A stretch of DNA of 64,000 nt from Pelecanus crispus. Taxonomy: Eukaryota; Chordata; Aves; Pelecaniformes; Pelecanidae. The translations under genes and the position numbers were made by a program. Positions 27,669 through 40,400 of this stretch are shown piece by piece. The notes under the pieces were generated by a model that was not told where the DNA came from, did no database searches, and saw nothing but the letters and a program-made list of their open reading frames with translations. The DNA is taken from assembly GCF_030463565.1 (NCBI RefSeq), contig NC_134662.1:806001-870000 (forward strand). Direction: 5' to 3'. Numbering within the stretch: position 1 is the first letter of the stretch; each line of letters starts with the position of its first letter.

Positions 27669-28475
27669 ACCTCCATTAAGTAAGAATGTAAGAATGCTGT
27701 GGGAGTTAGTAGAAGCAAATGGGAGACAACAACCCTGTGGAGCTTTTTTCAGTAGATGTGATGTGCAGAAAGGAGATTGCTGCTAGCTCTGTGAGATGAG
27801 CATTACAGCAGAGGTAAAGCCAAAACTACTCTCATCTTCACTAGCTAGAGGCCACACGGAGAAGAGAGAGTATTGTAAACCATATCATCCTGGCTGTGGG
27901 CCTGTCCACTTGAAGAAGAAACCATTCCTACACCTCGCAGAATTATCAGCTAGTGCTAAAGATGTAGTAGTTGCCTATAGTACAATTTTATAATGAGTAC
28001 AGACTAGTGAAAAGAAATGGACTTCAAATTGACCTAGGCCAGTGATGAACATGGCAGCTCACAGCAATGCTTCGGCCCATTTCCTAGTTCCTAAGAATTG
28101 ATCACTGCCAGGGCTCAGTATCTGCTCTTCTCTTAAGTCAGGATCAAGTGGGCTAAGTGGAAACAAGCCCTTCAGTGCAGGGGCTGTAGAGGTCAGCAGG
28201 GTGACAAGAAAGGAAGGGGAAGTTTATCTGCTCCAACTACTCAAGTTCTTCCCTCTGCTTTTGCTGGGAGCGATGCCAGAGAGGCAGCACTTCCCACAAG
28301 CACTGCATCTGTGTACAGTTTAACAGAAAGTATTCATTCGCTTCTGGAGCACACCACAAGATTCAGCTGATCTCTTTTAGGAGTGCAGATAGCTTACACA
28401 CAGGAAGGTCCCCTGGGATGAATCATCTCAAACAGCCCATGTGGCCTCTGTGTTGGTTCAATGAAAAAAAGAAAC
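27669..28475. other. TIMM13-LMNB2 spacer, distal part
   Basis: About 0.8 kb of unique-looking sequence between the LTR and the inferred end of the LMNB2 transcript. No gene is seen. Confidence 0.5.
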
Positions 28476-31400
28476 AAATAAAATGCAAAACATTTATTCG
28501 AGTGTGTTGTACAAAAAGTTTCCAGTCATAAAATGTATATTACAAATCATTGAAAAAGACAAAACATTTGGCATGCATATTCTAAAAAGAAAAAAGAAAC
28601 CACTTTGAAATGATAAAGTCTAGATCATTATACAGTTTTCATAAGTTCCATGTGAACATTTTCATAATTTTGTCTTCGTATTTCAATTTGCAACCTTTTT
28701 CACAGTTCCTTATTTTAAAAACTTGAACCTTCTAAAAACTTGAACCTTCCAAAAACTGGTCTGCAGCAGCTGACCTGAGGTGGTCAGTTAAACTGACCAA
28801 TGACCTAGAACCAAAGTCATCTAAATAACGATTGTGTTTGGGGGAAAAAAAAAAAAAAAAAAAACCAAACCAACCAAATCCCCCCAAACCAACCACAATT
28901 CAAGTCACAAGGCATCACTGTTATGAAAATAAGAGTTCAACTGAGAAGGTACTATTGTGCCCAAATGGAAAGCATTTTGGCTTAAACTTGTTTCAAATAG
29001 CTTATTGCTTGTAATTTTAGTGTAAATATGATCTGGGTAGCTGGAATACACAATAACATCTACTGTATCAACACTGAATCGTCACTTCATTAAAAGCTAA
29101 CTGGAAAATCTGGAAGGTCAATAAAACATATTTATTTTCCTGAACTCCACATCAATTCACTGCTTGTGCTATTCTGAACAGTCTTTCATTATTAAGCATC
29201 CTGTTCACTCTCTAGACCTTACCATTTCAAGAAAGGCATTATGTTTACAGATAATAATTGTATGTAAATATGGTCTTGTATAAAAAAAACCAACACTTTT
29301 AAATTATTTTAAACTGGTTTAAAGCTAAGCATATTGAAGGGCAAATAAAAATTCTGTTTCCCAGGCCATTTTAAGTGAGAAAAGAAACTCTCCCAATATA
29401 ATTTGTCTTGACGTTCAGCAAAAACAATGCTTTGAAAAATGCAATCGCTATCTCACCTTCCACTCACTGGTTTACAAGAAGGCTTTGTTTCCTGCTCACA
29501 CAGGGTTTGGACCCAACAGTGGCAATAAAATCCATATCAAATATGGATAATGCCTTTGTTTAGAGATAAGACTTTGAAAAGAAGATACAGAAAGAAGAGA
29601 CAGAATGGCTTAACAGTGAGGAAGTGAGAGAAGTAGCTACAAGAGATAAAACATACAGCATGCATGTTTTCATACAGCATCAAAATCTTTCTGATGCACA
29701 CAAAAGAAACAGATTTTCAAATGTTCTGGGGTCTAGAGAGGATTTCTACAAGCCTCTTCTAAATAATCCCTGTTCAGTTTGCAGTTAAAGGGCCTTTATA
29801 CAGGATGAGCATTAAAAAGAAGAAAAGAGGGTGTATAAAAAAAACCCCAGTAAGATCCCTGAACTGAACATGAGGTGTCCTGTTGCTCAAGGATAAACAC
29901 GCACATTAAGTGATCTCCTTTCACAGTATGGTCTGCTTCACACTGCAATACAATTTTCATGACTAAAGCAAGATGCAGACAAGCTCGTCTGGCTTTTACA
30001 TTACAGGTCATGGGAAGCAGATCTTTATTTTCTTCCTGAGACTTTTGGTTCCTGCTACAAACACAGACTGTGCCAGCTAAGTCCCATCTAATGGCAAAAC
30101 AGTGCTGAAGACAAGTGATCAATGCATCAGTGTAAACTATTGTTTTTGTCAGGGCAAGTGCCAAACTAGCCTAAGTAGACACACTGGGAAATAAAGATGT
30201 GCAGCAACAAAGGAATCATAGCCACGCTATTACTTTGAATAAGTCACTGCAACACAACAGCTAAAGTAAAAAATATAGGAGTGAGGGAGAAATATATGGC
30301 ATGAAATGTCACAGGCTCTCTGTAACCATATCTCACTTCGCAGGATGCCACATTACCAATGATTCTGCAGAGGGATGGACTTGCTCCGACACAAGCATTT
30401 TCACATGGCATGAACTTAGGAGTAGGTAGTATGCGTTTATCATATTTTATATGATATTCTGTTATGTTCTACACAATGAAAAGACTAGCTTAACTATTCT
30501 GCTGCAGTTATGCTGTTATTCTTTCCCCCTCTTAACCAGTGAGAATAATTTAGGAATCATTTTTACTATTTCATCCAGAATAAAGTTGTTTGCTTATTTT
30601 TCTGGAATAAGAACATCCATATGGGTAGTTATGCTCAAGTAAATACTCTGATAAAATCTATACTGGTTCATTTCCCTAATCAGAGAAGCCTTAAAATCAC
30701 TTTTTTCCCCTGACAAGTCAAATCCATTTCTCCTTCAAGCTCTACACCTGACTATCCTCCAACTTCAAGAGTGGTTCACATACAGGATCAAATAGGAAAA
30801 GAGGGCAAGGGAACACTGGATTGTATTTGAACAAAAAGCTTTAATTATCCTGAAAATGAAAAGAAAAAAAAATCCTTGAAAGAGAAAAAAAAGCAGCAAT
30901 GCTTTTTGGTTTGGTAAAGCCACAAAACCACCCAGTATGCCCAATATGGAGCACCAGCTTTAAGGGATAGTGCCATTATACTGAGGCTCAGCATCAAAAG
31001 CAAGAGGAGAGGATGGTGTCTAGAGAAGACACACAGACACAAAAGAAAGTAAGTATGTGGAATACAGTAGTTTTTCTGTGTCTTGCAATTTACAGCTAGG
31101 AATTATTTCTCATTTTTAGTAGCCTTTTAAAAAGCACTGTGGTGACAGAATCACCCACATTTGACTGTTAGCATTCAGCTTTTCCCACAGTGTCAATCAC
31201 TGGTTTATATGAACACCTGTATATACCTAAACATGGTCCTGAAGAATAAAATAAACTGCTTCCAAAGTTAAAGGACACAGTTCCAAATCTAAGGACAAAT
31301 TCTGCAGACTTACTGAAGGGCACAGTGCTCATCATAAAAGATCTGCAAGCACCAGTCCTTAAGGCTACAAGAAGACACATTCTCCATACAGTAGCTGTTA

Positions 31401-34400
31401 AGAAAACTATGGCTCAGGTAGCAAGAGGTTTTTCCTCATTCAAGCTGCCTTTCCTAGCTCATTCTTTACAGGAAGAGGAAAAAAAAATCACAGAAAAAAT
31501 GCAAGTTAACTACACACTCATTGCTTTAGTATTTAAGATCACAGGACAATCTTAAATTTACAGGACAATCTTAAAGAAGAATAAGCAATCTGAAAACTGG
31601 CCAATGTAAAAAAAAAATACACATCTTTAGGGGAAAAAAGCAAAAAGCCCTCAAACATTATGTAAGTACATTATAGAAGCTGTGGATCAGAAAGGGAAAT
31701 GATGTCCAGTGGTTGGAAGGTGCATTGCAAAAATACTTTTACACTGATTGCATTTCATTTGCATAACAACAGATTTAGAAAAGGTAATTGGTAACAGTAT
31801 GTCTGAGAAACATAATTTCACTAGATACATTTTACAGAGAGATAGACATGATTTACTACATATTTAACCTTCTACTCAAGCAGAGTGGGAAAATTACATC
31901 AATGGTCAAGTACATCAATAAAGTTATCCCATTAGCCCAAACAGCCAAATCTTCATACTGCTTTTTTGTAATGGATCTTCTTATAATAGATTAAAATATA
32001 ATTCTAAATTTCTATTAGTTTAACTTCAGTAATACAGTCATCCCACTCAAATAGAGAAAAGTAGCATCTTTGATTTATTTTTAAATGGCAACATAAATTC
32101 ATAAGCTTAAAAAACCCCTTTTGTTCCCACCCTGCTTGCATTACAAAGCCATCAGTCAAAGCCACTAAACTGACTTTCTAGGTTATATCTGTCAGTCACA
32201 ATACTGTTCAGAGAACATAATGTCCAAAAGCCACCGAAAACATCCAAACCTTGTAGCTTGTTTGATGAGTCTAAACTATATGAATGACAAGATCAGAGTT
32301 CAAGAGTGCAGGTAAAAACGGGAACCTATGCTGGCATCAAATGGTATCCAAATTTTGTATCGAAACCAATAACTAGTGGAAAAAACATTTGCTTGGACAG
32401 CAGCCAATACATTCTTTGGAGCATTTTTCCTAGTGCCTAAAGATGCACTACTATATGAATACTAACCCTTATAGGAGTCAGAGTTATCTCCACAGAAATG
32501 CAGCAGAAGAAACCTTAAGCTAAAGGGACACTGTCAGATACAAAATGCATCATACTGAAATAGAAGTCACCTGCTGCTAATACAAAGCGTTTTTTTATAA
32601 AAAGCATTACCCTTCACTCACTGTTAGACTTCGAGCATTTGAACATTGCAAAGCAATGCTCATGTCCTAAACAACAGCAGTTCCTTTTAACTTTTTAAAA
32701 AGTCATTAAACTACTTCTGTACTATTTTGCAAATACTGCTCCTTAAGATATCTGACAACACCCCTTTGAATATAAGGGAAGTATGAACAAGCTGCATCTA
32801 GGTCTGATTAAAAAGTCAACATTTACACAGGATAACCTTTAAAATCCCCAATATTTATCACTGTCAAAAGTAAAAATATTTTTAACATCTAAAATCTTAT
32901 CATTCTGTTTAATGCTGAATATGTCAAAAGCATTAAATCATGATGCTTAACATATAAATGTTTCCCTAGAAACATTCCAGGTCAGGTTGGATGGGGCTCT
33001 GAGCAACCTGATCTACTTAAAGATGTCCCTGCTCACTGCAGGGGGGTTGGGCTTAGATGATCTCTAGAGGTACCTTCCAACCCAAAGCATTCTGTGATAA
33101 ATACTGTACATCACAACTTGCATCCATGATTTAACAAGGTCTCATTTGTGACAATGTCAAAATCCCCTGGAAAAAGAGAAACCAGTTAAAACTCTGGTTT
33201 TGACATGTCCATACCTTACGATGGTGTATTTATTCAGTAAGCAGAACACATCGTTCTCCATCTTCTGAAATAACAATATGGAGCTAAGGGGTTGACAGAC
33301 TTGGACGTTTTTACCACCAGGCTGTCAAATCCTGGAGCAGGACAAGGTGCCATGGTCCTGAGCCAAGAAAGTCTAAAATGCAGCTTCCCTTTGTTACTTC
33401 CATTGGTGGAGTAGCATTTTTAATGCACTTGGTGTCTAATTTTCCTAAGCTGGGCACTACTGACGATACCAGGCAAAATTCTACCATTTCTTAAGGTATG
33501 GAAGAGACACTACTGTGAATCTCTCCTGGGGCCTATCAGATGAACACACTTCCTTAATTTTTTTTTTTTTAAAAATCCCCCAGTTATCCTGGTTATATAT
33601 GCTATTATAGAATTACCATACACTCAAGGAGTCTCATCCCATTTTAGCTAAAAATTTCTTTTCTGCTGCAGGTTTGTACATAAGACCTTAAACTCTGTAT
33701 GGGGGAAAATGTTGTATTCCAATAGTGCTTCAACAAAGAGGGAAAAATAAAGAAATCTATTAAAAATTCTGGCAGTTTTGTTCAGTAAAGGGTTTTTTTT
33801 TTTATTTTTTTTATAAAAAGGTACCAAGGAGTAAACTTCAAAGAAATCAGATGATGCATATAAAAATAGTTTTCAGTGGCTCTGGAGGGAAAAAAAATAG
33901 CAAAAATAAAAGGAAATAAATGAAAAAAATTAGCAAATTATAATAGTTTCTTTTTTCTTTCTTCACATCACTGAGCATCCTCTAGAGGTTGTTCTGGGAT
34001 CCCCCTAAAATAAGACAGACAGTTGAACTCAGTTCTTTCTAGCTTTTCATATTGTAAGCCTAGACTCTGGTTGTTAAAAGCATTTTTTTTTGTAGTTTAT
34101 TTATGTTCAGGGAACATCACAACTATAGAGAAAGCATAGCACACATCACAGTCTACTGCCAGGATTAAGACTTCCTTTATTTCAAATGATGTTTCCATTT
34201 GAGAGAGATCTATGCTGCATAGTTGCTGCTTTGGGTAAAAAAAAAGAAAAGAAAAGAGTTTGTGTTTCAGTTGCTGTATACTACAGGTACACTGCTCAAT
34301 CTCCTGTAGACCAAAAAAGCTTTCAGAACTCAATTTCAAACCTGCACAGAATGAGTTCTCTGTAAAGCAGCTACTAATGGCCACTGATCAGGAGAACAAA

Positions 34401-37400
34401 TCGCTTGAGTTTGAAATAAATTTAAAGTATTTTCTGGTATCACCTGTATGAAGTATCTTTCTCCTTTTCACTTTGCTGACTGCTGGTCAGTTATTTCACA
34501 GTACTTAACTAAGGGTTATGAAAACATACAGGTGGTATTATTAAGAAAAAACAAGTTTATTTCACATGTAGCAAATATAATACTATCAGAAAATAAACCA
34601 ATAAGTTGAAGCTTGCAGCAACAGAAGCACTCCCCCTTTCCTGGTTTTCAGTGGTTGTATTTCCTAATGGTTATATTGTGCTTACAGCAAGAATGCCACA
34701 GACTCTTTTATAGAGAAGTAAATACTCAAATGGGAAGAATACTGACTGCTAAAACTAATCTTACAAACTCTAAAAATAGTGCATGTCATTGCAACGCTGT
34801 AGATCTCTGATCTGTTGCATACTTCCATAGATTAGTCACTGCTTGAGCTGTACCATTGATTCAAGCAGCAGTTCCTGGAAGAATCGCTCACATTATGCTC
34901 TCTGTGCATTGCAGTAATGCTGCAGGGTTGCAAGCCATTCTGAGATCAACCTCTGCAAGCCTCCACTGGAAAAATGGACCAGGAAGCTCAGAGCTGACAA
35001 AAGTTGAAGGGACCCTCCTAAATCTTACGCCTGATTAATCCAACCAACGAGGCACAAGTTAAACATCTGATCTGCATCTCATTACCTGTTGGTTGAAAAG
35101 GTCTTCCTCTCCAAACTCTGCTTCATCCTCTTCCTCTTCGTTCTCTCGCACAACTACTGATTTAGTAACACTTCTCACTGCAACTTCCTACACAAAATGA
35201 CAGTTAAGGAGACAGCTAGTAGTCTATCTCTTAAGTTTTTGCTATACCATCAGTATAATACCCCTATTAAATTTTGGAGGGTTTAAAGCAACTTGCCCTA
35301 AATTTAACATTAGCTATGCAAGCAAATACTGGTAATATCCTGCAAACCACAACAACATTCCTATTTCTATCCACTAAAAGGCATGGTAATGTAATTCAGC
35401 TTCAGGAATTGTCTTTACCTAAGGATCTGAGAGGAAGCAGCCATGTTTCAGGTGGTCATTACTCAATTTTATACAAGCTCATAGCAGACCCAGCTAGGAG
35501 CTGTCTTGAGACATACTATAATGTGAGAAACTAAAGTTTCTCCATATGATTACACAGCATATTCCTGATTTTTACTAAATATTCTGTATCAATTGCCTAT
35601 ATCAATTATCAGGATGGTCTTCCAAATGAGGCACCAAAAAGAATTCTAAAACCCCAGCAAGCTTCCTTTATTACTATTTTTAACACTCCTTAGTAGTAAA
35701 AAATTCTTCCGTACACTTACACCCTTGCGATCATAGGTGCAAATTTCTACTTGTGGAAAAAGTTGCCCTAAACATACACTTCTAAGCAGGGATACTAAAG
35801 GTAACCACACTTGGAACAGACATGGATTTGAATTTTTTTTCAGATACTAGTTAAACCACTTCTATTTGAATACTAAGCCAGTTAGCTTTCTATTTGTACA
35901 AATGACACTTCAATTCTACCTTGTGCTGTGCTGCTGTTCCTGCACAAAGTGCTTCCACAGAATTGCCAGCAAGAAAGACAGCATGAAAACTGATACAGCT
36001 GTGGTATGTTTCACTTTCCTATTTCTGTCAGATCAATGGGATAATGGCACATTTATGAATAACAGCCAAGGTGTGATCCTCCCTTGCAGGAGTCTTCTGC
36101 AGGGATGGTTTTAAAAAAAAATCAGTTGTGGGCAAACGTAGGACAATGCAGAATACACAGGAACCCGTGCCAAATGAAAACTTCTGGACACTTCCAACAC
36201 TGAGAGGACACCTATCTTCCTACATTAATATTTACTTTGCACCCCAGAATATTGTATACGCTATATATTGTAACTTTGAATTGCCAGCAATACTTATTTT
36301 CTTTGTCTCTTCTGAAAATACATACTCAAATTCCAGACAAATTCTCTACTAGCACGGTGTTTTTCTAAAACAGGAAAAAAGTTTATGTATGTAATCAGGA
36401 TGATGATCGGTTTTCCAAAATTTCCCAGAAATCTCAGATACACGTACAGATATTTAATTATTTCAGTGCTATAAACGGTCTTATTTTAGAAGACAATCTT
36501 AAAATCAGGATTTTGTTGTTGCCATTTCCTTCCCCCCAAATTAAAGAGTTCGGGAGATAACCCAGCCCACAGCTTTTTTTCCTACAGACACAGCCTACCT
36601 CTCCTTCAGAGTTTACGAGGTATGTGCGGATATTTCCTCCAGTGCCCCAGCTGCCTTGATTCTTCCACACGAGAACAGAAGGGGGGCTATGAGATACGCC
36701 TGCATCTGCACCCCAAATCTAGTGAGAAAGACATTCTGTAATTAGCTATTTATGCACATTTTATTTTTAAGTATACAGAAGCCCCTAATTCTCCTACTTC
36801 TCTCTACGTACTGGTTTTGTTTCTGAATTCCAGTGGCAGTTTTACCCCGCTTTTACCTACACAACTACTTGTAGTAAGATACTATTCTCAGTCTACAATT
36901 CTCAGTCTACAACATAAAGTAACACTAGCCATTAAAAAAGAGAGAAAAAAATAAAAAAAGAGAAAAAAATTATCTAATACAATAGTCATCAATTCTTTTC
37001 TGAATATACAAGTTTCTCCTACCACTGTCTCAATGACAATACTGTATGGAGCCAAGTCATAAAATGCAGCTTGCAGCATATCAATTTAATCTTTTATATG
37101 TATCTGAGCAATTGATACTTAAGTAGAAATAGCTGGAACTAAAGCCACTGTTTTCTTCTGAAAGAAGATCTGTTGCAGACTGAAAATAAAATACAAAATT
37201 ACAGAAAAGCAGCTGTTCTACTACAGTTAAGGCCAAGCATGTCTAGTCTTAAACTTGTCTACTAGACTGAATGAATGCTCCAAAGTGTTCCTATTTCATT
37301 AAGAGGTTGAGCAGGATTAGTGTTCCAAACCTCAGCAGAGGTGTTTGAAAACAAACAGCCTTCGACCCACTCCCCAAAATACCCTTTTCTTCAACTTCCT

Positions 37401-40400
37401 CTGTGCCCAAAATGGTCTTAAATACTAAAGTGCTAATACAGAAATTCAATTTCTGTCCTGCATTTTTATAACTGAAATCCTGCTCCTCTAAAGTGAGATC
37501 CATGAAACCAAGTTATACACCAAATCAAGCTGTACCAAACATCAGATTTACAACTGCCACAGCATCAACAAAAGAATATGTTGTTAACATACTGTAAGTA
37601 TAACTTACTGTTACAGTCTGCCCAGCTCGGAGGACATACTTAGGAGTAAATTTGTAAGCAATTTCTTCTCCATCTCCAATTTGTCTTTTCAGTCTCCAGT
37701 TACCCAAAGACTGATCCTAATGGAGAGAGTCATAAGGTTATGTAGGGTGAGCAAAACAGAGCAAACAGGCAGAGCTTTCTCTAGGTCTCTGTTATTAAAA
37801 TAATGCAGATAAAAATTTATTTACACAGTTGCTAAACATCTGCATTCTAACTTTAAAGTATTTTTCTATACCCACTTATAGTCTCAAGTGTAAATCCCAT
37901 AAGGTCATTCAGCAAATTTTAAAAAGAGACGCATTTCACACAAAGAAGTTCTGCTAGAGCCAGCAAGGCTATTTATATGAGTGACATACCAGCACACGTT
38001 TAGACATTTGGGACACAAACTATGTTCTCTTCCTGAAGCAAACATTACACTTGTGCTAGCACACTGTAATGTTCAACTTTCAAATGCCCCTGCTAATTAT
38101 TGCAGGATGCCACACCCAGAAATGTTGCTCCTGCTCTCCAAGTGACTGCACCTACTTGTGCTACAACAGGCTGTGTAACACTTCAATTTAGCTCCTCCTC
38201 CTTGTTTTCTAGGAGTTGTGCTGACACTCACCTTCTCTGAGTTGTTCTTCAGTTGAACATATTTGCCCTCCAGGTCTATCTCTTCTATGCTGATACTTCC
38301 TGTAGCTGAAGCTTGCTGGGACATTTGGAAGCTACTGCTACTACTGCTGCCGCTAATACTTCCAGTGCCAATTCCACTTGTTCCGCTGCCTGAAAGCTCC
38401 TCTGCTTCCATACGTTTTCTCTTGCCTCGGGAAGAGCGAACAAGTGAAGTACTGCTACTGCTGCTGCTGGAGGTAGCCCGAGAGACTGTAACACGGGAGG
38501 AGGGACTTGGAGAGAGCTTCAACCTTAACACAACAAAGCAAGCATTTTAATTAACTCATCCAGGGAACTATACACAAAGCAGTAATACTACAATATTCTC
38601 AGTAACCAGACTGTAATACGCTCCGAGGCTGAAAGCAGCCTCACTGTGTGTGTCAGGACGATGGCATGGGGGGGTAGGCTATCCATCCCTGAGAAATTTT
38701 CTAGTACTATGGTTATATGACATGGAAAGCAGTGCTAACGAGAGCAACACAGATCACTTAACCCTCCTCTCCAGTATATCTACTACTTAACACACTATTC
38801 TTGGGCCACATCATTTAAAACCAGGAAAACACAGAAGTATAAGCACTTAAATAAAAAGAGGAGATGAATGTCAAGTACAGAATGATATATTCCACTATAC
38901 TCTGAGACCATTATAAAACCCAAAATAAAATACAGGTGGTGTTCAGATGAGAACACTTGCAGGTGTTCCATGGAAGTGTTCCATGCAACACATCGTGGTG
39001 CGAAGCCAGTATGACTTCAGTGAAACAAAATCTGGGCATTCCTGCTCAAACAGTAAATAAGCATAAGAAATGAAAATAACACCTGCTAGACCTAAAAAAA
39101 AAAAAAAAGAATGTGGAATCTGTACGTACCTTTCCTCTTCTCCTTCCAGGAGTTTTCGGTAAGCACTGATCTCCATGTCTAGTGCTAATTTAACATCAAG
39201 CAGTTCCTGGTACTCTGTAAGCTGCTGCTGCATCTGGTCCCTCATTTCTGTCATTTCCCTCTCCTTTGCATCTAGCATCTTCCTAAACTTTTCCCGCTCA
39301 CCAGCCATCATTTCTTCCAATTCATGAATGCGATCTTCTGCTGCACTAGCCTAGGTAGACAGCACAATGGAAAACCCAGTTGGCATCTATGCAGGTACAG
39401 TAAGAAAGTTAAAAATTCATCTCCCTCCTGAATGAACATAACAAAGATTTCTCTCCGTAAAATTCAGAAAATATGAAAGGCCAGAAATGTTAATATATCC
39501 AAACAATACAGTGCTCTGTATTAGAGATGAAAGCAAATTTAGTCCCTTTACCTGTTTCTGAAGGCCAGAAAGCTGGTAGCTGAGAGCTTCTATTCTCATG
39601 CGAGCCTCCTTCAACTCCTCTCGAGCTGCACCAGCAGCTTTGTCATTTTGGTCAGAGGACAGTTTAGCATTCTCTAGCTGGAAGGCAAGTTTTTTACAAG
39701 TCACTTGCATTGAGTTAGATATCTTGCAAATATCCTTTCAGTAAAAAATAAAAGCTATTTAATAAATTATTTAAAATGGAAATCTGGTAAGTTTATGATA
39801 AGAATTGCATAACATTAAGGAAATGCCCTAAGGACCAGAAAAATCTATTCCAGTCCTATTCCTATAGGATTTGCTTATGCTATTAAAAAAAAAAGTCTAT
39901 TAGCCCCTCCATTATATAAGCAGCCTTATCGTTTCCAAAAACTGAGGTTCATGTGATCACACTATCTGCCTGTTTGTCATTAAGAACAATCATACTGGGT
40001 CAGAGCAAAGGCTACCTAGTTCACGTCCTGGTCTAACAGTTCCCTGCATGCCCAGTGACTAAGCTCAATAAAATTTCCACAGGTATTATGATTCAGTTGG
40101 CCACTTGCAGCTCAGGGACTTCCTAAGGCAGAGACAGTGTTTTGATGCTTACTATCTCTCAGTGGATTTTTCAGGCAGGAATTTGTCTCTGCTTTTTTAA
40201 TTTATGGGGCAAGGAGTTTAGCTACATATTAACGAAGAACAACCTTCTTTTGTTTCTTCCAAATCTGCCACTGGACATTCACTGTCCCTAACAATCCCTC
40301 CTCATTCACCTTCTCCGTGCTATTTATCCTTTTACGGACATGCATTGTATCTTCCCCTTCTCTCAACTCATCTCTTTTCCCAAGTGAAGTTTTATTTTAA

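Larger units (their letters stand above)
28475..33962 (-). other. LMNB2: LMNB2 3' UTR (inferred, about 5.5 kb)
   Basis: From the stop codon to an AATAAA at 28,498-28,493 (minus strand) followed by T-rich and GT-rich sequence, the DNA is AT-rich, with no ORF and few repeats, as in long 3' UTRs. Other AATAAA signals, such as 33,806-33,801 and 33,234-33,229, could give shorter forms. The distal end is my inference. Confidence 0.5.

Noticed and set aside
31541-31577. Direct repeat ACAGGACAATCTTAAA, two copies, in the LMNB2 3' UTR
   Set aside because: A small local duplication with no further structure; not enough to call an element.
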